Shown in pieces: positions 40,705 to 51,728 of a stretch of 64,000 bases of DNA. Under the pieces are notes generated by a model. That model saw only the letters and a program-made list of their open reading frames with translations. It made no database searches and was not told where the DNA came from. Both the position numbers and the translations under genes were made by a program. Source of the stretch: Cricetomys ansorgei (taxonomy: Eukaryota; Chordata; Mammalia; Rodentia; Nesomyidae); NCBI GenBank assembly GCA_026225945.1, contig JAMJFZ010000818.1, positions 1,926,001 through 1,990,000 on the forward strand. The letters are read 5' to 3'. Position 1 is the stretch's first letter, and each line of letters opens with the position of its first letter.

Positions 40705-40883
40705 GGAGGTCAGGGTGTGACTCAAGGGCGAGCACAAGCTTAGCATGTGGAGCCCTGGGTTCCACCTACAGAAGAGGGAGGAGGGAAGAGAGGAAGGAGG
40801 AAGGAGAAGAGGGAAAGGGGAAGGAAGGGAGGGAGGGAGGGGGGAGGAAGGGAGGGAGAGAAGAAGATTGGAAAAAGAAGAGC
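40705..40883 (+). repeat. ID remnant with (GGAA)n polypurine tail
   Basis: 'caagcttagcatgtggagcc', 'ctgggttccacctacag' (40725-40772), then about 105 bp of purine. Confidence 0.8.
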
Positions 40884-41115
40884 CTGGTGCTGGAGAGAGA
40901 TCTTAATGGTTAAGAGCACTTGTTGCTTTTGCAGAGGACCCTGGTTCAATTCCAGCACCCACCCACACGTCAGCTCACAAACATCTGGAACTCAAATTCT
41001 AGGGGATCCGATGCCGCCTTCTGACCTCCGTGGGCATCAGGAACACGTGTGGTGTACATGCATGCATACATGTAGGCAAATACTCATACTGGTAAATAAA
41101 TATTTTTTAAAAGAA
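40884..41115 (+). mobile_element. B3 SINE, full length
   Basis: 'taatggttaagagcacttgt', 'ctggttcaattccagcaccc', 'ttctaggggatccgatgccg' and a 'gtaaataaatattt' tail. Confidence 0.93.
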
Positions 41116-41125
41116 AGAAAAGCCC

Positions 41126-41330
41126 CCAAGTGGAGACAGTCCCCACACCCATCAATGGATGGTGAGATGCACAGAGTGTGGCTAGTCCGTAAGGTAGAAG
41201 AAGACTCGGCCACCAACGGGAGCCCTGATGCGCACACAGCCGGTGCTCTAGCACGGAGGCACTGGAGACATTGCACTAATGAGAAATAGCCAGACACACA
41301 CACTGCATTTATAGGAAAGACTAGAACTAA
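41126..41330 (+). mobile_element. Old LINE-1 (L1M/HAL1-like) 3' fragment, sense
   Basis: 'cccatcaatggatggtgaga', 'tgcacagagtgtggctagtc' and 'aatgagaaatagccagacac' follow the sense L1M order ('catcaatggatgaatggat ... gaagccagacac'). Confidence 0.68.
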
Positions 41331-41337
41331 ACCTCGG

Positions 41338-41505
41338 GCCAGGGGTATGACTCCGTGGGCGTGGTTCACCCCCTGCACCACAGTAAATCTGGTGTGATGG
41401 AGCGGGCCTTCCATTCCAGCACGCCAGAAGTAGAGGCAGGAGAATCGCAGGTTCAAGCTCCTCAGCTTCACAGACATTTGGAGCCAGCCTGAGCTACAGG
41501 AGAGT
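41338..41505 (+). mobile_element. ID+B1 composite SINE
   Basis: ID-like start (41338-41390) then 'ccattccagcacgccagaag', 'tagaggcaggagaatcgcag' and 'ggagccagcctgagctacag'. Confidence 0.72.
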
Positions 41506-41739
41506 GGGGTGGGGGGCGGGGGGGGCACTAAATCCACTAATCAGCAGTTAGGCCAGAGCAGAGGGATGAGGAAGAGCGGTGGACGAGCATCTGGGGCAGC
41601 ATTTCCTTTCAGGGTGATGAAAATGTTCTCGAATACGAAGGAGCCAGTGGTTGCACCTCCCGGGAGTGGATCCAGTGCCACTGAGTCGTCTCTCCAACGT
41701 GGTTCATTTATGTGATTTTGATGTTATTTATATAAATTG

Positions 41740-41880
41740 ATTTTTTTGAGCCAGGATCTCACTATGTAGCCCTGGCTGGCCTGGAGCTCTCTACACAGAT
41801 CAGGCTGGCCTTAAAGTCACAGAAATCTACTCGCTTCTGCCCACTGAGTGCTAGGATTAAAGGTGTGTGCCACAGGCCCA
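41740..41880 (-). mobile_element. B1 SINE, antisense
   Basis: 'tttttttgagccaggatctc', 'gatcaggctggccttaaagt' and 'gtgctaggattaaaggtgtg'. Confidence 0.92.
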
Positions 41881-41933
41881 ACACTTTTACATTTTTTTTT
41901 TTTTAAGTAGTCATTAAAAGTGAAGTGGAGGCC

Positions 41934-42135
41934 AGGGCGGCGGTGGTGGTGCACACCTTTAATCCCAGCACTCCGGAGGCAGAGGCAGGGGGATCTCTGT
42001 GAGTTCGAGACGAGCCTGGTCTACAGAGTGCGTTTCAGGACAGCTGGAGTTACAACAGAGAAACCCTATCTCGGAAAACCAAAATAATAACAACAACAGC
42101 AGCAGCAGCAGCAATAATAATAATAAAATAAAAAA
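41934..42135 (+). mobile_element. B1 SINE with (CAG)n/(AAT)n tail
   Basis: 'ggtggtggtgcacacctttaa' region, 'gacgagcctggtctacagag' and 'acaacagagaaaccctatct'. The tail has become (CAACAG/CAG)n (42086-42112) and (AAT)n. Confidence 0.94.
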
Positions 42136-43185
42136 TGAAAGAAGTTGAGGACGACAGGTAGGATGGTACACATAGATTGGATTACTCAAAATTGATTCCT
42201 AAAGGTGAAGTCTGGATTTGAACCCCAATATTCCACAGCAGGGCTGACTCAAGAGCAGATATAGGATTAAGGTGGGGTGACAATCAGGCCACTTACACAC
42301 GGCAGAGGACACAATCTAGAGGCCCATGATGCAACTGGGTCCAAGTCCTCCAGGCTGGAGCTCACTCACTGGCAGAGATGCATCGTGACGCAAACTTCCT
42401 TCGTTCCAGACACACTATCTCCCAAGTGGTTTCAACGTTCCCATTTTACAGATGGGAATGTTAAGTTCAGCCCCGGGAGAAGTCTCCAAAAAGCCAGGCG
42501 TAGCAGTTGCCCACACAACTCTCTCCAATGTCAAGGTCCTGGTGTTTCCCAGTGCAGCCCTTTGCTTAGGAACACCCATCATGAGGCCTGGGAGCCTCCT
42601 GGGCTCTGACCCCCATCTCTAACACCTGAACTCTATACTTGAAGTGTCTGGAGAGACTCTAGCAACCCCCCACCCCCACCCCTGTGTATGTGTGGGGACA
42701 TCTCCATCAGCCAGAGTTGACCCTCAGCCCTCCCACTGGACAAAGGCACTGGGCTGAGCATTGACAAAGCAAGGGGGCTTCTCAGCGCCCCAGCCTCTGA
42801 TCTGGGCTTTGTGCCTTTGGGACCGGAATCCTCAGCTTCAACAGCGCAGGGAGAGGGGTCACAGAGGCTGGGCAAAGCGCTCCCAGCCATCTCTCTGTAA
42901 CAGATGGTCTCCGTGAAAAGTCATCTATAGACCTCTGTTCTGTGACGCCCTAACTTGGCGTCTCCAGAGGGAGCCGGGGTGAAGGTGAAGAGTTAAGCGT
43001 TGGCTCTGGGTCCTTCCCGGATGCCAGGCTCTCGTAGGCGGCCCAGGCCGGCTGTGGCTCTTCGTTCCATGCGTGTCACCTGAGGGAGAGAAGAGGACCT
43101 CCAGCGGTCCCCTAAATAGCCTTGCCTCCTCCTGGAACTGAGCTGTATCTTTCCTCTCTAGTGAATGTGAACACTTCATTTTTTC
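42136..43185. other. Unassigned sequence with MIR fragment
   Basis: About 42400-42500 is a sense MIR remnant ('cccattttacagatgggaat'). No gene recognised. Confidence 0.5.
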
Positions 43186-43187
43186 TG

Positions 43188-43221
<34 letters not shown>

Positions 43222-43388
43222 ATGCGTGTGTGCACATGTGGGTGCCCTCCGAGGCCAGAAGGGGGTGTCGATTCTCTCGGAGCTGGAGCTACAGTGGTTG
43301 TGAGACACCTGACGTTGGTGCTGGGAACTGAACCCAGGTTCTCTGCAAAAACAGCCGTGCTCTTACTGCTGGGCCATTTCTTCAGTCT
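43188..43388 (-). mobile_element. B3 SINE, antisense, with (TG)n tail
   Basis: (TG)n at 43188-43219, 'ccctccgaggccagaagggg', 'gtgctgggaactgaacccag' and 'ctcttactgctgggccattt'. Confidence 0.88.
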
Positions 43389-43430
43389 CCCTTCCTCCCT
43401 CCCTCCCTCCTTCCTTCCTTCTCTTTGTTC
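43389..43430 (+). repeat. (CCTT/CCCT)n microsatellite
   Basis: 'ttcctccctccctccctcct' and continuing tetranucleotide run. Confidence 0.92.
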
Positions 43431-43593
43431 TTTCTGTCTTTGTATTTTCCTCTTCATTTTGTCTCTTTTTTTCAGTGCTGAGAATTTGTTTTCTTTTTAA
43501 AAACAACTTACAGTTTGCTGGGGGTGTTGTTTGTTTTCTTTCTGCATTTTAAACTTTTGTGTTGCTTTTGTTTGCTTGTTTGCTTTGTCTTTT

Positions 43594-43742
43594 GTTTTTT
43601 GAGACAGGGTTTCTCTGTTGTAACCCTGGCTGTCCTGGAACTCACGCTGTAGACCAGGCTGGCCTCGAACTCACAGAGATCCGCCTGCCTCTTCCTCCCG
43701 AGCGCTGGGATTAAAGGCGTGCGTCACCACCACCGCCCGGCT
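43594..43742 (-). mobile_element. B1 SINE, antisense, well preserved
   Basis: 'gagacagggtttctctgttg', 'taaccctggctgtcctggaa' and 'gctgggattaaaggcgtgcg'. It shares the 'gttgtaac' variant with 45285-45425. Confidence 0.95.
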
Positions 43743-43764
43743 TCTGTTGCTTTTTAAACTTTAA

Positions 43765-43948
43765 ACATTTGCAGTTATGTATCAATTTGTGTGTTCGTGG
43801 AATGGGCGCACTCACGCCATGATGCTCACGTGGAGGTCAGAGGACAGCCTACCAGGAGTCGGGTCCCTCCTTCCACCGTGCGGGTCTTGGGGATTGAACT
43901 GAGGTCCTCGGGCTGGTGGGCAAGCGTTCATCTCGTATTTGTCAGCCC
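43765..43948 (-). mobile_element. B3A-type SINE, antisense
   Basis: 'gtggaggtcagaggacagcc', 'gagtcgggtccctccttcca' and 'ttggggattgaactgaggtc'. Confidence 0.85.
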
Positions 43949-43992
43949 AGGTCAGCTGCCTCTTGAGATTCTACTCAAATTCTGCTCGTTCT

Positions 43993-44130
43993 CTCTGTGT
44001 CTCTCTGTCTCTGTCTCTCTGTGTCTCTCTCTGTCTCTGTCTCTCTGTGTCTTTGTCTCTATCTCTCTGTCTCTCTCTCTATCTCTCTCTCTCTGTCTCG
44101 CTCTTTCACTGTGAGTGTGTGTGTGTGTAT
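43993..44130 (+). repeat. (CT)n with CTGT variants, short (TG)n end
   Basis: About 110 bp CT/CTGTCT then 'gtgagtgtgtgtgtgtgta'. Frames here are artefacts. Confidence 0.95.
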
Positions 44131-45004
44131 AAAGATGTGGTGTAGAAGCTCTAAGTGCCGTAGTGTTCCGTTCTATGGTACCATTAGCGCAGCCCGGCTG
44201 AATACAAGCTGTGTGCTTTTCCCCCAGAGTCCGAACTACAAACCACCCCAGGACATCCCTCCCTGCCTTCGCCTTCTCCTTGTTATGTAGATGAAGTCTC
44301 CCCACAAACCCCACCCCACCTCACCTTTCTCCTTTCTCTTGGCTGGCTCCCCGCCCCCTCTATTGATGGGAAATTCCGCAGTCTACCCAGCATTTGAGAC
44401 TCCTGATTCAGACCTGGGTGGGTTAGAGCCCCGGGGCAGGGAAGGACAGAGATTAGGAACTAGGGTCCTGGCAGACGGCAGGGTTAACAGTTACCTCAGG
44501 GTCGGATCCATTCACACTCTCTCCTAAACTCAGCAAGGGGCGATTCCCACCGCAGCCGCCGCTCCGCCCACCTGACCGCCTGCGGCGTTTTTACAGCCTC
44601 CTGGAGCCTCCACTTAGGCCGGCTTCCCTGGGACCTGATAAACTTCATAACTGGGCTGAGAAGGAACTTCTGAGAACAAGGACCAACCATTCCCATCCTT
44701 CATTCTGACACTGGCTCTAATCTACTTAGGAGACATTCAATAAATCTTGCTGGAGTGCCTAATACCGTTGACGGGAGGGTGAGCACGGGGTGGGGGTGGG
44801 GGGTCATTCCCGTAGGAAGGCCACAGCAAAGCCCCCACCCCACTCCCCTGCCAATCTGCTTTTTCCTTTGTAGTTTGCTGGCGCGTTCTGGAAATGTAAT
44901 CAGACACACTAGGTGGCGAGAGATCTCCTCTGGCTTGATCTTTAACTCAGCCTCAAAGTGATAATTGTGTTTGTTTACTTCATTGGTTGTTAATTTGATT
45001 GAAT
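44131..45004. other. Unassigned sequence
   Basis: No gene recognised. 'gagacattcaataaatcttg' near 44731 is an ancient-repeat word. GC-rich at 44540-44600. Confidence 0.4.
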
Positions 45005-45490
45005 AATTGTATGTGTGTATGATTTGGGTGAGAAAAGATCTCCTGCAGCCCCAGACTCAAACTATGTAGCCCAGGCTGGCTGCAAACTTCTTCCTAGTCC
45101 TCCTGCCTCCACCTCTTAAATGCTGGCATTACAAGCATATACTGTCATTCCTCATTTGTCTTTGTTCCTTTTTTAAAAGACTGTGAATCATTTATATACT
45201 TCAAACTTGCCTCAAATTCACGCTCCTCCTGCCTCAGAGTGCTGAATTACAGACAAGTACCACTAGTCCCACCTGACTCTCTTTTTCTTTTCTTTTTTTT
45301 TTTTGGTTTTTCAAGACGGGGGTTTTTCTGTTGTAACTCTGGCTGTCCCGGAACTCAGAGATCCGCCTGCCTCTGCCTCCGGAGTGCTGCTGGGATTAAG
45401 GGCGTGCACCACCACTACCTGGCTCCCACCTTCTATTTTTGAGACAGGGTCTCACTTGTATAGCCCAGGTTTCCCAACACTGGGATCACC
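45005..45490 (-). mobile_element. Cluster of four antisense B1 SINEs
   Basis: Two degenerate copies (45005-45160, 45195-45280), a well-preserved one (45285-45425, 'gttgtaactctggctgtccc', 'gctgctgggattaagggcgt') and a partial (45435-45490, 'gagacagggtctcacttgta') lie in one orientation. This suggests repeated insertion at A-rich tails. Confidence 0.85.
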
Positions 45491-45794
45491 GTGAATTTCT
45501 TTCACTATAATCCATGAAACAGTCCCTGAGGTTCTGTCCTTCCCAGACAGGCCTCAGAAGAGCCTGAGGGGGCCCAGGCAGCTCACCCTTCTTTGAATGG
45601 AAAACAGGGACAGCGCTCTAGCTAAGCCACGGAGGATCTGTGGACTCCGCCTGTCAGGCCATGCATCCATTCCGAGCCTCAGTTTCTCAGTTTCCTCTTC
45701 CCCTCCCCTCCCCCCTTTCCAAGTGGTTACCTATCATCCTGCAGGGTAGAATTGGCAGGTGCAGACCACAGCCCTACAGAGCAGAGATAGTGAC

Positions 45795-46227
45795 TGTCTT
45801 AGTCAGGGTTGCTATTGCTCTGAGTGAGCACCATAGCCAAAGCAAGTTGGGGAGGAAAGGGTTTTATCTATCTATCTATCTATCTATTTATTTATCTATC
45901 TATTTATTTATTTGGTTTACTCTTCCTCATTACTGTTCATCATCAGAAGTCAGGACCGGAACTCAAACAGAGCAGGAACATGCAGGAGCTGATGCAGAGG
46001 CCATGGAGGGGTGCTGCTTACTGCTTGTTCCCTGTGTCTCGCCTTCTTATAGAACCCAGGGACAGTTGCCCGCCGTGGACTGGGCCCTCCCCGCTCAGTC
46101 ACTAATTAAGAGAACGCCTTGCAGACTTGTGCACTGCCCGATCTTGTGGAGGCATTTTCTCAACTGAGGTTTCTTCCTCGCCAACGACCCTCGCCTGTGT
46201 CAAGCTGACATAAAACCAGCCAGCACA
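45795..46227 (-). mobile_element. ERVL-MaLR-type LTR (rodent), antisense, apparently complete
   Basis: Runs from TGTCTTAGTCAGGG to CCAGCACA. Internal words 'gcaagttggggaggaaaggg', 'gagctgatgcagaggccatg', 'ttcttatagaacccagggac' and 'gtgtcaagctgacataaaac' follow the abundant rodent LTR. A (TATC/TATT)n array at 45868-45914 is internal. GTGAC occurs at 45790-45794 and 46230-46234, a possible 5-bp duplication offset by 2 bp. Confidence 0.82.
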
Positions 46228-46234
46228 GTGTGTG

Positions 46235-48590
46235 ACGCTGACAGTGTCACCTTGATCTTTAAGGGTCATCTCACTGTTTGGTCTCCAGCTGCACCCCGAG
46301 GACCCGGGCTGTTTATAGCCGCAGTTTCCCGGCTCCAGCCACAGACATCTGTAGACCCAGGAAGTCCGGGATGTCAGGTGGGCCCCACACTACACCATAC
46401 TAGAGGACCGCTTTCCGTGGGCTCACCGTCTCTGTGGGGCACCGAGTAAGCAGGACCCCTGCCTTCCAGCTGATGGCGTGCAGCCCCCACAGCTGGAAGG
46501 AAAACTCTGGTAAGAGCAGTTTACCCTGGGGTATGGAGACTGCAGGGGGTAGATTTGCATTTTAAAAGCCCAGAGAAAGGGCCAGTCTAGAGACTCCTCC
46601 CCAACCGCCTGGGGGCTGCCAGAGCAGAGAGTAGAAACCAGAGACTATTCAGAGACAATTTTCAGACTGAAACTGCAACTGCTGCTTATTCTACCAGCAA
46701 AGCCTCTGTACTGTGGGCACCCTATTATAGTCCTCTCACACCAAGAGATCCAGAGACTAGAGTTCAGGAAGGATGTGAACCCCAACATTCACACCTGCTG
46801 TGTACCCAAGGCCTGGGATCACACACCACACATCTATTTTGTAGATAAGGGAACTTGCTACATAGAGGTTAAGTGTCTTGCAGGGTGGTGGGGTGATGGT
46901 AGAGCTAGGGGGCGGGGAATGGGGGAGGGATGCGGAATAGGGGAGGGATGCCAGGCCGAATCGAGGAAGGGGAGGTTCTTTCTCAATTCTGTCCCTGAGG
47001 CTGAAGCCCTGAGGCCCACTCAGAGGGATGGAATGTCTGACATTCCCGAACTCTCCCTACAACCACCCCCACAAGCCCCAGAGGGATCTTCACTCACAGG
47101 CTGCCCTGCCATGGAAAATCAGCATCCCCCCCCCCCCAAGCCTTGAGCCTCTCTGTCCCCAGCCCTCCTCCCCCAACCCCTAGTTAAAGCAGAGCTCTCA
47201 ACTTTCCTGCTCCCCTACTTCAGTGTAGAATGTTCCATGAGCCTGTTCTTCCTCCTCACCCCTTTGCTCCTTCAACTCCTTAAAGATCTGGATCAAGGCT
47301 CCGCCTGGCCCTAAGCATAGACTTTGCTTCCTTTTCTACCCCCTCCCCCATAAAGCGAGGCTGCTGCTGTAAATTTCCCACTGCTCGACCCCAGTGGCGC
47401 CTTTTTTGCAGGGAACACTTTACCTTTGGTCTAAACGCTCTTTCCTTAGACTTGGGCTGACGTCTCCCTGAGGATGCAGATCTGAGGGGCAAGGAGCAAG
47501 CCTGCATTGGCACAACATCCAGCACCCAGCTTAGTACCTGGTTGTACTAAGTACCTGACTGTACCTATTGAATAAATGGCCGTGAATGAATGAGGGTTAG
47601 GAGATACGGGGGCTTGCAGATGCTCCTGAACTCGCCCTCCCGGAACGCCTTCCTCCCTCTGAGCCTCCGTCCCTTATTCCAGCAGAGCTGCGGACACTCT
47701 CCGTGAGGACTCTCCTTCCGGGCCAGGTTCCAGGCCGTGCCAGCGGCCCCCTCCTCTCTGTTTCCGTTTCACATTCGCAGGCCTCATCACCTACGCGACC
47801 CCAGCTGGCCCCATCTCTTCCTGCATTTGTCAGGTCTAGTTCTGTTTCTCTCTGGGCTCCGTCCAAAGTAAGTTAACCCTCCAAGAATGAGCAGAGGACC
47901 TGGAGCCACTGAGGAGAAGCTAATCTCAGCCGGTCCCAGATTGAGCTGTCTATAGCAGCCATAGTGTGCTGGTGAGAAAATTGCGGTTACCGACCTTCCG
48001 CAGGGACCGGGGCTTTTTGTCGTCGCTGTTTTTCAGGGAAGGAGGTGAGTCCCGGGTCCAGACACGCGCTCTACCACCGAGCCACGCCCCTGGGCAGGTG
48101 GCCGGTTTGAAGACAGTTGAAAACAAGATCTGGCTCCCTAAATGCTCCCAGTTGTGTGGCAGGCATGAGTCTTGCACCTTTTCACAGATAAGGTCCTTTG
48201 AGGCTCAGAGAAGGGCACAGGGCACAGGCAGTGAGATCTGAACCCAGGGCTCTCATGTTAGGGTAGTCTCTGTGGTGGATTCTGGAGTCAGGAAGTCACA
48301 TGACTGCCTCTCTCACTGTGGATGCTGGTGGTGCCTCTCCTCTGCCTGACCAGAGGGACATGCTAGGCTCCCCTTTGCCACTGCTTCCGTGTTCCTTCTT
48401 GCTCTTGACCTCTGGCCTCTAGAAGGCTGGACTGTGACTCTGTGACTAGGTCAGAGAAACGGCACTCATTACAAACTAAGGATTAAGTCTGGGCCTTGTT
48501 AGCCTTGGGCTCTGAGGCAGGTTAAACTGACCTCACAAACCTGATTCGCTGTTCTTGTTAGTCACCTTTACATAATAAGAACATGATTGG
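46235..48590. other. 2.3-kb SINE-poor, unassigned stretch
   Basis: A sense MIR remnant lies near 46840-46900 ('gtagataagggaacttgcta'). C9-10 run at 47130-47139. CpG is mildly raised at 47630-47800. No gene recognised; frames of up to 123 codons have no domains. Confidence 0.45.
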
Positions 48591-48591
48591 T

Positions 48592-48695
48592 TGGTCCTGG
48601 TGACGCACCCCTCCACACTGGGGAGGTGGAGGCAGGAGGATCATGAGTTTGAGACCAGCCAGGGTGATACATGGTGAGACCATAGTTCAAAGAAA
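48592..48695 (+). mobile_element. Degenerate B1
   Basis: 'ggtcctggtgacgcacccct', 'gagtttgagaccagccaggg' and 'atggtgagaccatag'. Confidence 0.75.
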
Positions 48696-48861
48696 GCTCA
48701 TGAGTCACAGAGCACCAGACGCTAATGTAGACGCAGCCTGTCTACTGCTGGTTGGTCTTTGCAGTGTCTAGTTTGAAAAGCCACCTCCTGGACACAGCTG
48801 TTGGAAACGGATCCCCAGTATGACGGGGTGGAGAGAAGGACCTCACGACAGATCAGGGAGG

Positions 48862-49105
48862 ATTAGAGACGTAGCTGGATGGGTAGAGCACCTGTCCAGA
48901 TGCGCAGAGCCCTTGTTTCAGCTCCCAGCATCCTAGCGCCACACAAACCAGGTGAGGCGACGCGCTGATGCACCCTTGATAACCTCAGCTCTGAGCAGTT
49001 GGAGGTGGGGGGGGGTGTCGCAATACCAAGGTCATCCTTGTTCACTGCAGAGCCCATTTGAGGCTAGCATGGGCTATGTGAGATCCAGTCTCCAAAAATA
49101 AAGTT
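48862..49105 (+). mobile_element. ID+B1 composite SINE
   Basis: 'gctggatgggtagagcacct', 'tgtttcagctcccagcatcc' then 'gaggctagcatgggctatgt' and 'gagatccagtctccaaaaat'. Confidence 0.78.
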
Positions 49106-49159
49106 AAAAGAGGGCGGGTAGGAGAAAAAGCGCTACCATTTCATGTGCATTTTAAAAGG

Positions 49160-49300
49160 GCTTGAGACTGGCTGTAGTGGCGACATGCCTGTAACCCCGA
49201 CCCTCCGCTCCGGAAGCAGAGGGAGGAGGATCTCTAGTCTGTGAATGAGTTCCGGGACAGCCAGAGCTACAAGGAGATGCTGTCTTGAAAAAACAAAAGG
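49160..49300 (+). mobile_element. B1 SINE, diverged
   Basis: 'gactggctgtagtggcgaca', 'gagttccgggacagccagag' and a 'ttgaaaaaacaaaag' tail. Confidence 0.85.
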
Positions 49301-49328
49301 GAGTTCTTGAGGCTGTGAGTTCGAATGT

Positions 49329-49334
49329 TCTCTC

Positions 49335-49364
<30 letters not shown>
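49329..49364 (+). repeat. (CT)n microsatellite
   Basis: CT/CTGT run of about 35 bp. Confidence 0.92.
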
Positions 49365-49366
<2 letters not shown>

Positions 49367-50045
49367 GCCCTTCCACCTTCTGCCATAAAGAAATCCCTAG
49401 CAGACACAGGGATCCTTGATTTTGGACTTTGCAGCTTCCAGAAGAGCAAGGAAGAACTCTCTCCTCTTCAAAGCATCGATCAACTCCAGTGTTCTCTCCT
49501 AGCGACAGGAGACAGACTGAGATGATGGTCCTCTCTGTATGGAACAGTTCCAAAACACCGAGGCTGAAGTCCCAAGCTGTACACACTCAGCGCTTTGTGA
49601 CAAGCTGGGCTCAATCCTTCATACTCCAAGGTCAGTAGTCTACAGCCTGTGGCGTGAATCTGGGCAGCCACTCGTGCTGCTCCTGTTTCCTCTGATTTGA
49701 AACAGTCGGCTCTGCAAGAAGAGAGCTGTAGTAGAGCTGCCTGCAGTGGAGTAGAGAGCTCCAGGGCGGCAGCTCTCACAACTCACCCATACCGGGTGGT
49801 GACGAAGCTGTCCGTCCTCCATGCTCCCAAAGGCAATCCCAACACGTTTATCAGTTCATCTAGCTGGACTTGGGTGGGATCGTTTCTCGGATCATTCGTG
49901 CCCTCTCTGGGGTGAACAGATGATTGTTTACGACTCCTAGGAAAAGTCACACACCAGCATTCGCGTTTGTAAATAAAGTTTTATTGGTGCACAGCTGTGA
50001 CCATTCGTTCACACTTCTGTGGCTGCCTTCATGCTAGCGCTGCAT
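49365..50045. other. Unassigned sequence
   Basis: No repeat or gene recognised. Frames overlap on both strands at 49480-49780 without domains. Confidence 0.4.
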
Positions 50046-50450
50046 GTTAGTTACTTGTCTTATTGCTGTGACAAAGTACTTGACGAGAACAGCTTCAGGG
50101 TGGAAGAGTTGGTTTTGGTTCACACTTTCAGGGTACACTCCATCACGGCAGGAAGTCACGGCAGCCGGAGTATGAGGTGGCTGGTCACACTGTCTTCACA
50201 GTCAGGCCTCAGAGAGAGAGATACATACTGGTGCTCAGCTTCCTTCCTTCTTCCAGTCATTCCAGAAGCCCAACCTATAGCATGGTGCTGCTCATCTCTA
50301 AGATGGATCTTCCCACTGTCATTAGACTATTCTAGATAGTTCTTCACAGACCTGCCTAGAGGATAATAACCCTTAGGTGCCTGCCCAGAGGCTAGTCTCC
50401 TGAGAGATCCTATATCCTGTTCAGTTGACAGTTGAATATTAACTTCCATA
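50046..50450 (-). mobile_element. MaLR-type LTR, antisense
   Basis: 'tgttagttacttgtcttatt', 'gctgtgacaaagtacttgac', 'ccatcacggcaggaagtcac' and 'acctatagcatggtgctgct' follow an abundant rodent LTR order, diverged. Confidence 0.68.
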
Positions 50451-51007
50451 GGCAGTGAAAATGGAAGGGCCTTTCTTCTCAGGACACTTTGGGACACAGC
50501 CCTTCAAGCACCTTGCTTCTGAACCTCTGGTCTCCAGAGCAGAGAGACTGTAACCAACTGCTCAGTAGCCATTCATGAAGGTACCACAGGAAATGCATGT
50601 GCCCAGCTTGCCAGCTTCCCTTGCAGCTTGGACATGCACCTGACTTGATCCACCAAACACATTCACCTTCCAGATTAACAGGAAGCCTAAGTGAGAGGAA
50701 GCTGGAGTCACATGCCCTCTAAATACCCCTGGACGTGGGGTAGGTGTAGTTTTAGTGGCGCTGACCGTTGTCCAGGATTGTTAGTGATGAGGGACTACAT
50801 GTGTAGTTCTGGGTATGCCACACGAGATGCAGTGGCATCTTCACTGGGTTCGCTTTGGAAGATGACTGGAGGCTGCTCAAACCGCAAACGTTGTTTATAT
50901 ATTTAGTTTTTTAAAAAGATTTGTTACTTTCTTATATTATGTATCTGTGCATTGTGGGGGAAGTGTGGGAAGTACGTACCACATATGAGTGCAAAATACC
51001 CTTGGAG
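50451..51007. other. Unassigned sequence
   Basis: No repeat or gene recognised. Confidence 0.35.
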
Positions 51008-51163
51008 CAGCAGTTCTCAACTGAGACCCCTTTGAGGGTCAAATGACCCTTTCACAGGGGTCGCCTGAGACTGTCTGCAATCTCAAACTGAGATTTCTTC
51101 TCAAGTGTAATCATTAGTGTAAATATCAAATGTTTACACTAAAGATTCATAACAGTAGCAAAA
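51008..51163 (-). mobile_element. URR1-type hAT transposon, antisense, broken
   Basis: 'cagcagttctcaact' terminal repeat, 'gaccctttcacaggggtcgc' and 'gattcataacagtagcaaaa' are inverted URR1. The distal end, including the second terminal repeat, is replaced by the trinucleotide array that begins inside 'gcaaaatgatgg'. Confidence 0.82.
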
Positions 51164-51728
51164 TGATGGTGATGGTGGTGGTGGTGATGATGGTGATGAT
51201 GGTGATGATGGTGATGATGATGATGATGGTGGTGGTGATGGTGATGATGGTGATGGTGGTGATGATGATGGTGGTGATGATGATGATGGTGATGATGATG
51301 TGATGATGGTGGTGATGGTGGTGGTGGTGGATGATGATGGAGATGGTGATGATGGTGGTGGTGATGGTGTGTGATGGATGGTGATGGTGGTGGTGATGGT
51401 GGTGATGATGATGGTGGTGGTGGTGATGATGATGATGGTGATGATGGTGATGGTGGTGGTGATGATGGTGATGATGATGGTGATGATGATGGTGATGGTG
51501 ATGATGATGGTGATGATGGTGATGATGATGGTGATGATGGTGGTGGTGGTGATGATGGTGGTGGTGATGGTGGTGATGATGGTAATGGTGGTGGTGGTGA
51601 TGGTGGTGATGATGATGATGGTGGTGGTGATGATGGTGGTGGTGATGATGATGGTGATGTGATGATGGTGATGGTGGTGGTGATGATGGTGGTGATGATG
51701 GTAATGGTGATGGTGGTGATGATGATGA
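51161..51728 (+). repeat. 570-bp (GAT/GGT)n trinucleotide array
   Basis: Irregular mix of GAT and GGT units, with a few phase slips ('gatgatgtgatgatgg' near 51293). Frames read poly-His on the minus strand and Asp/Gly or Met/Val on the plus strand; none is a gene. Confidence 0.97.
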
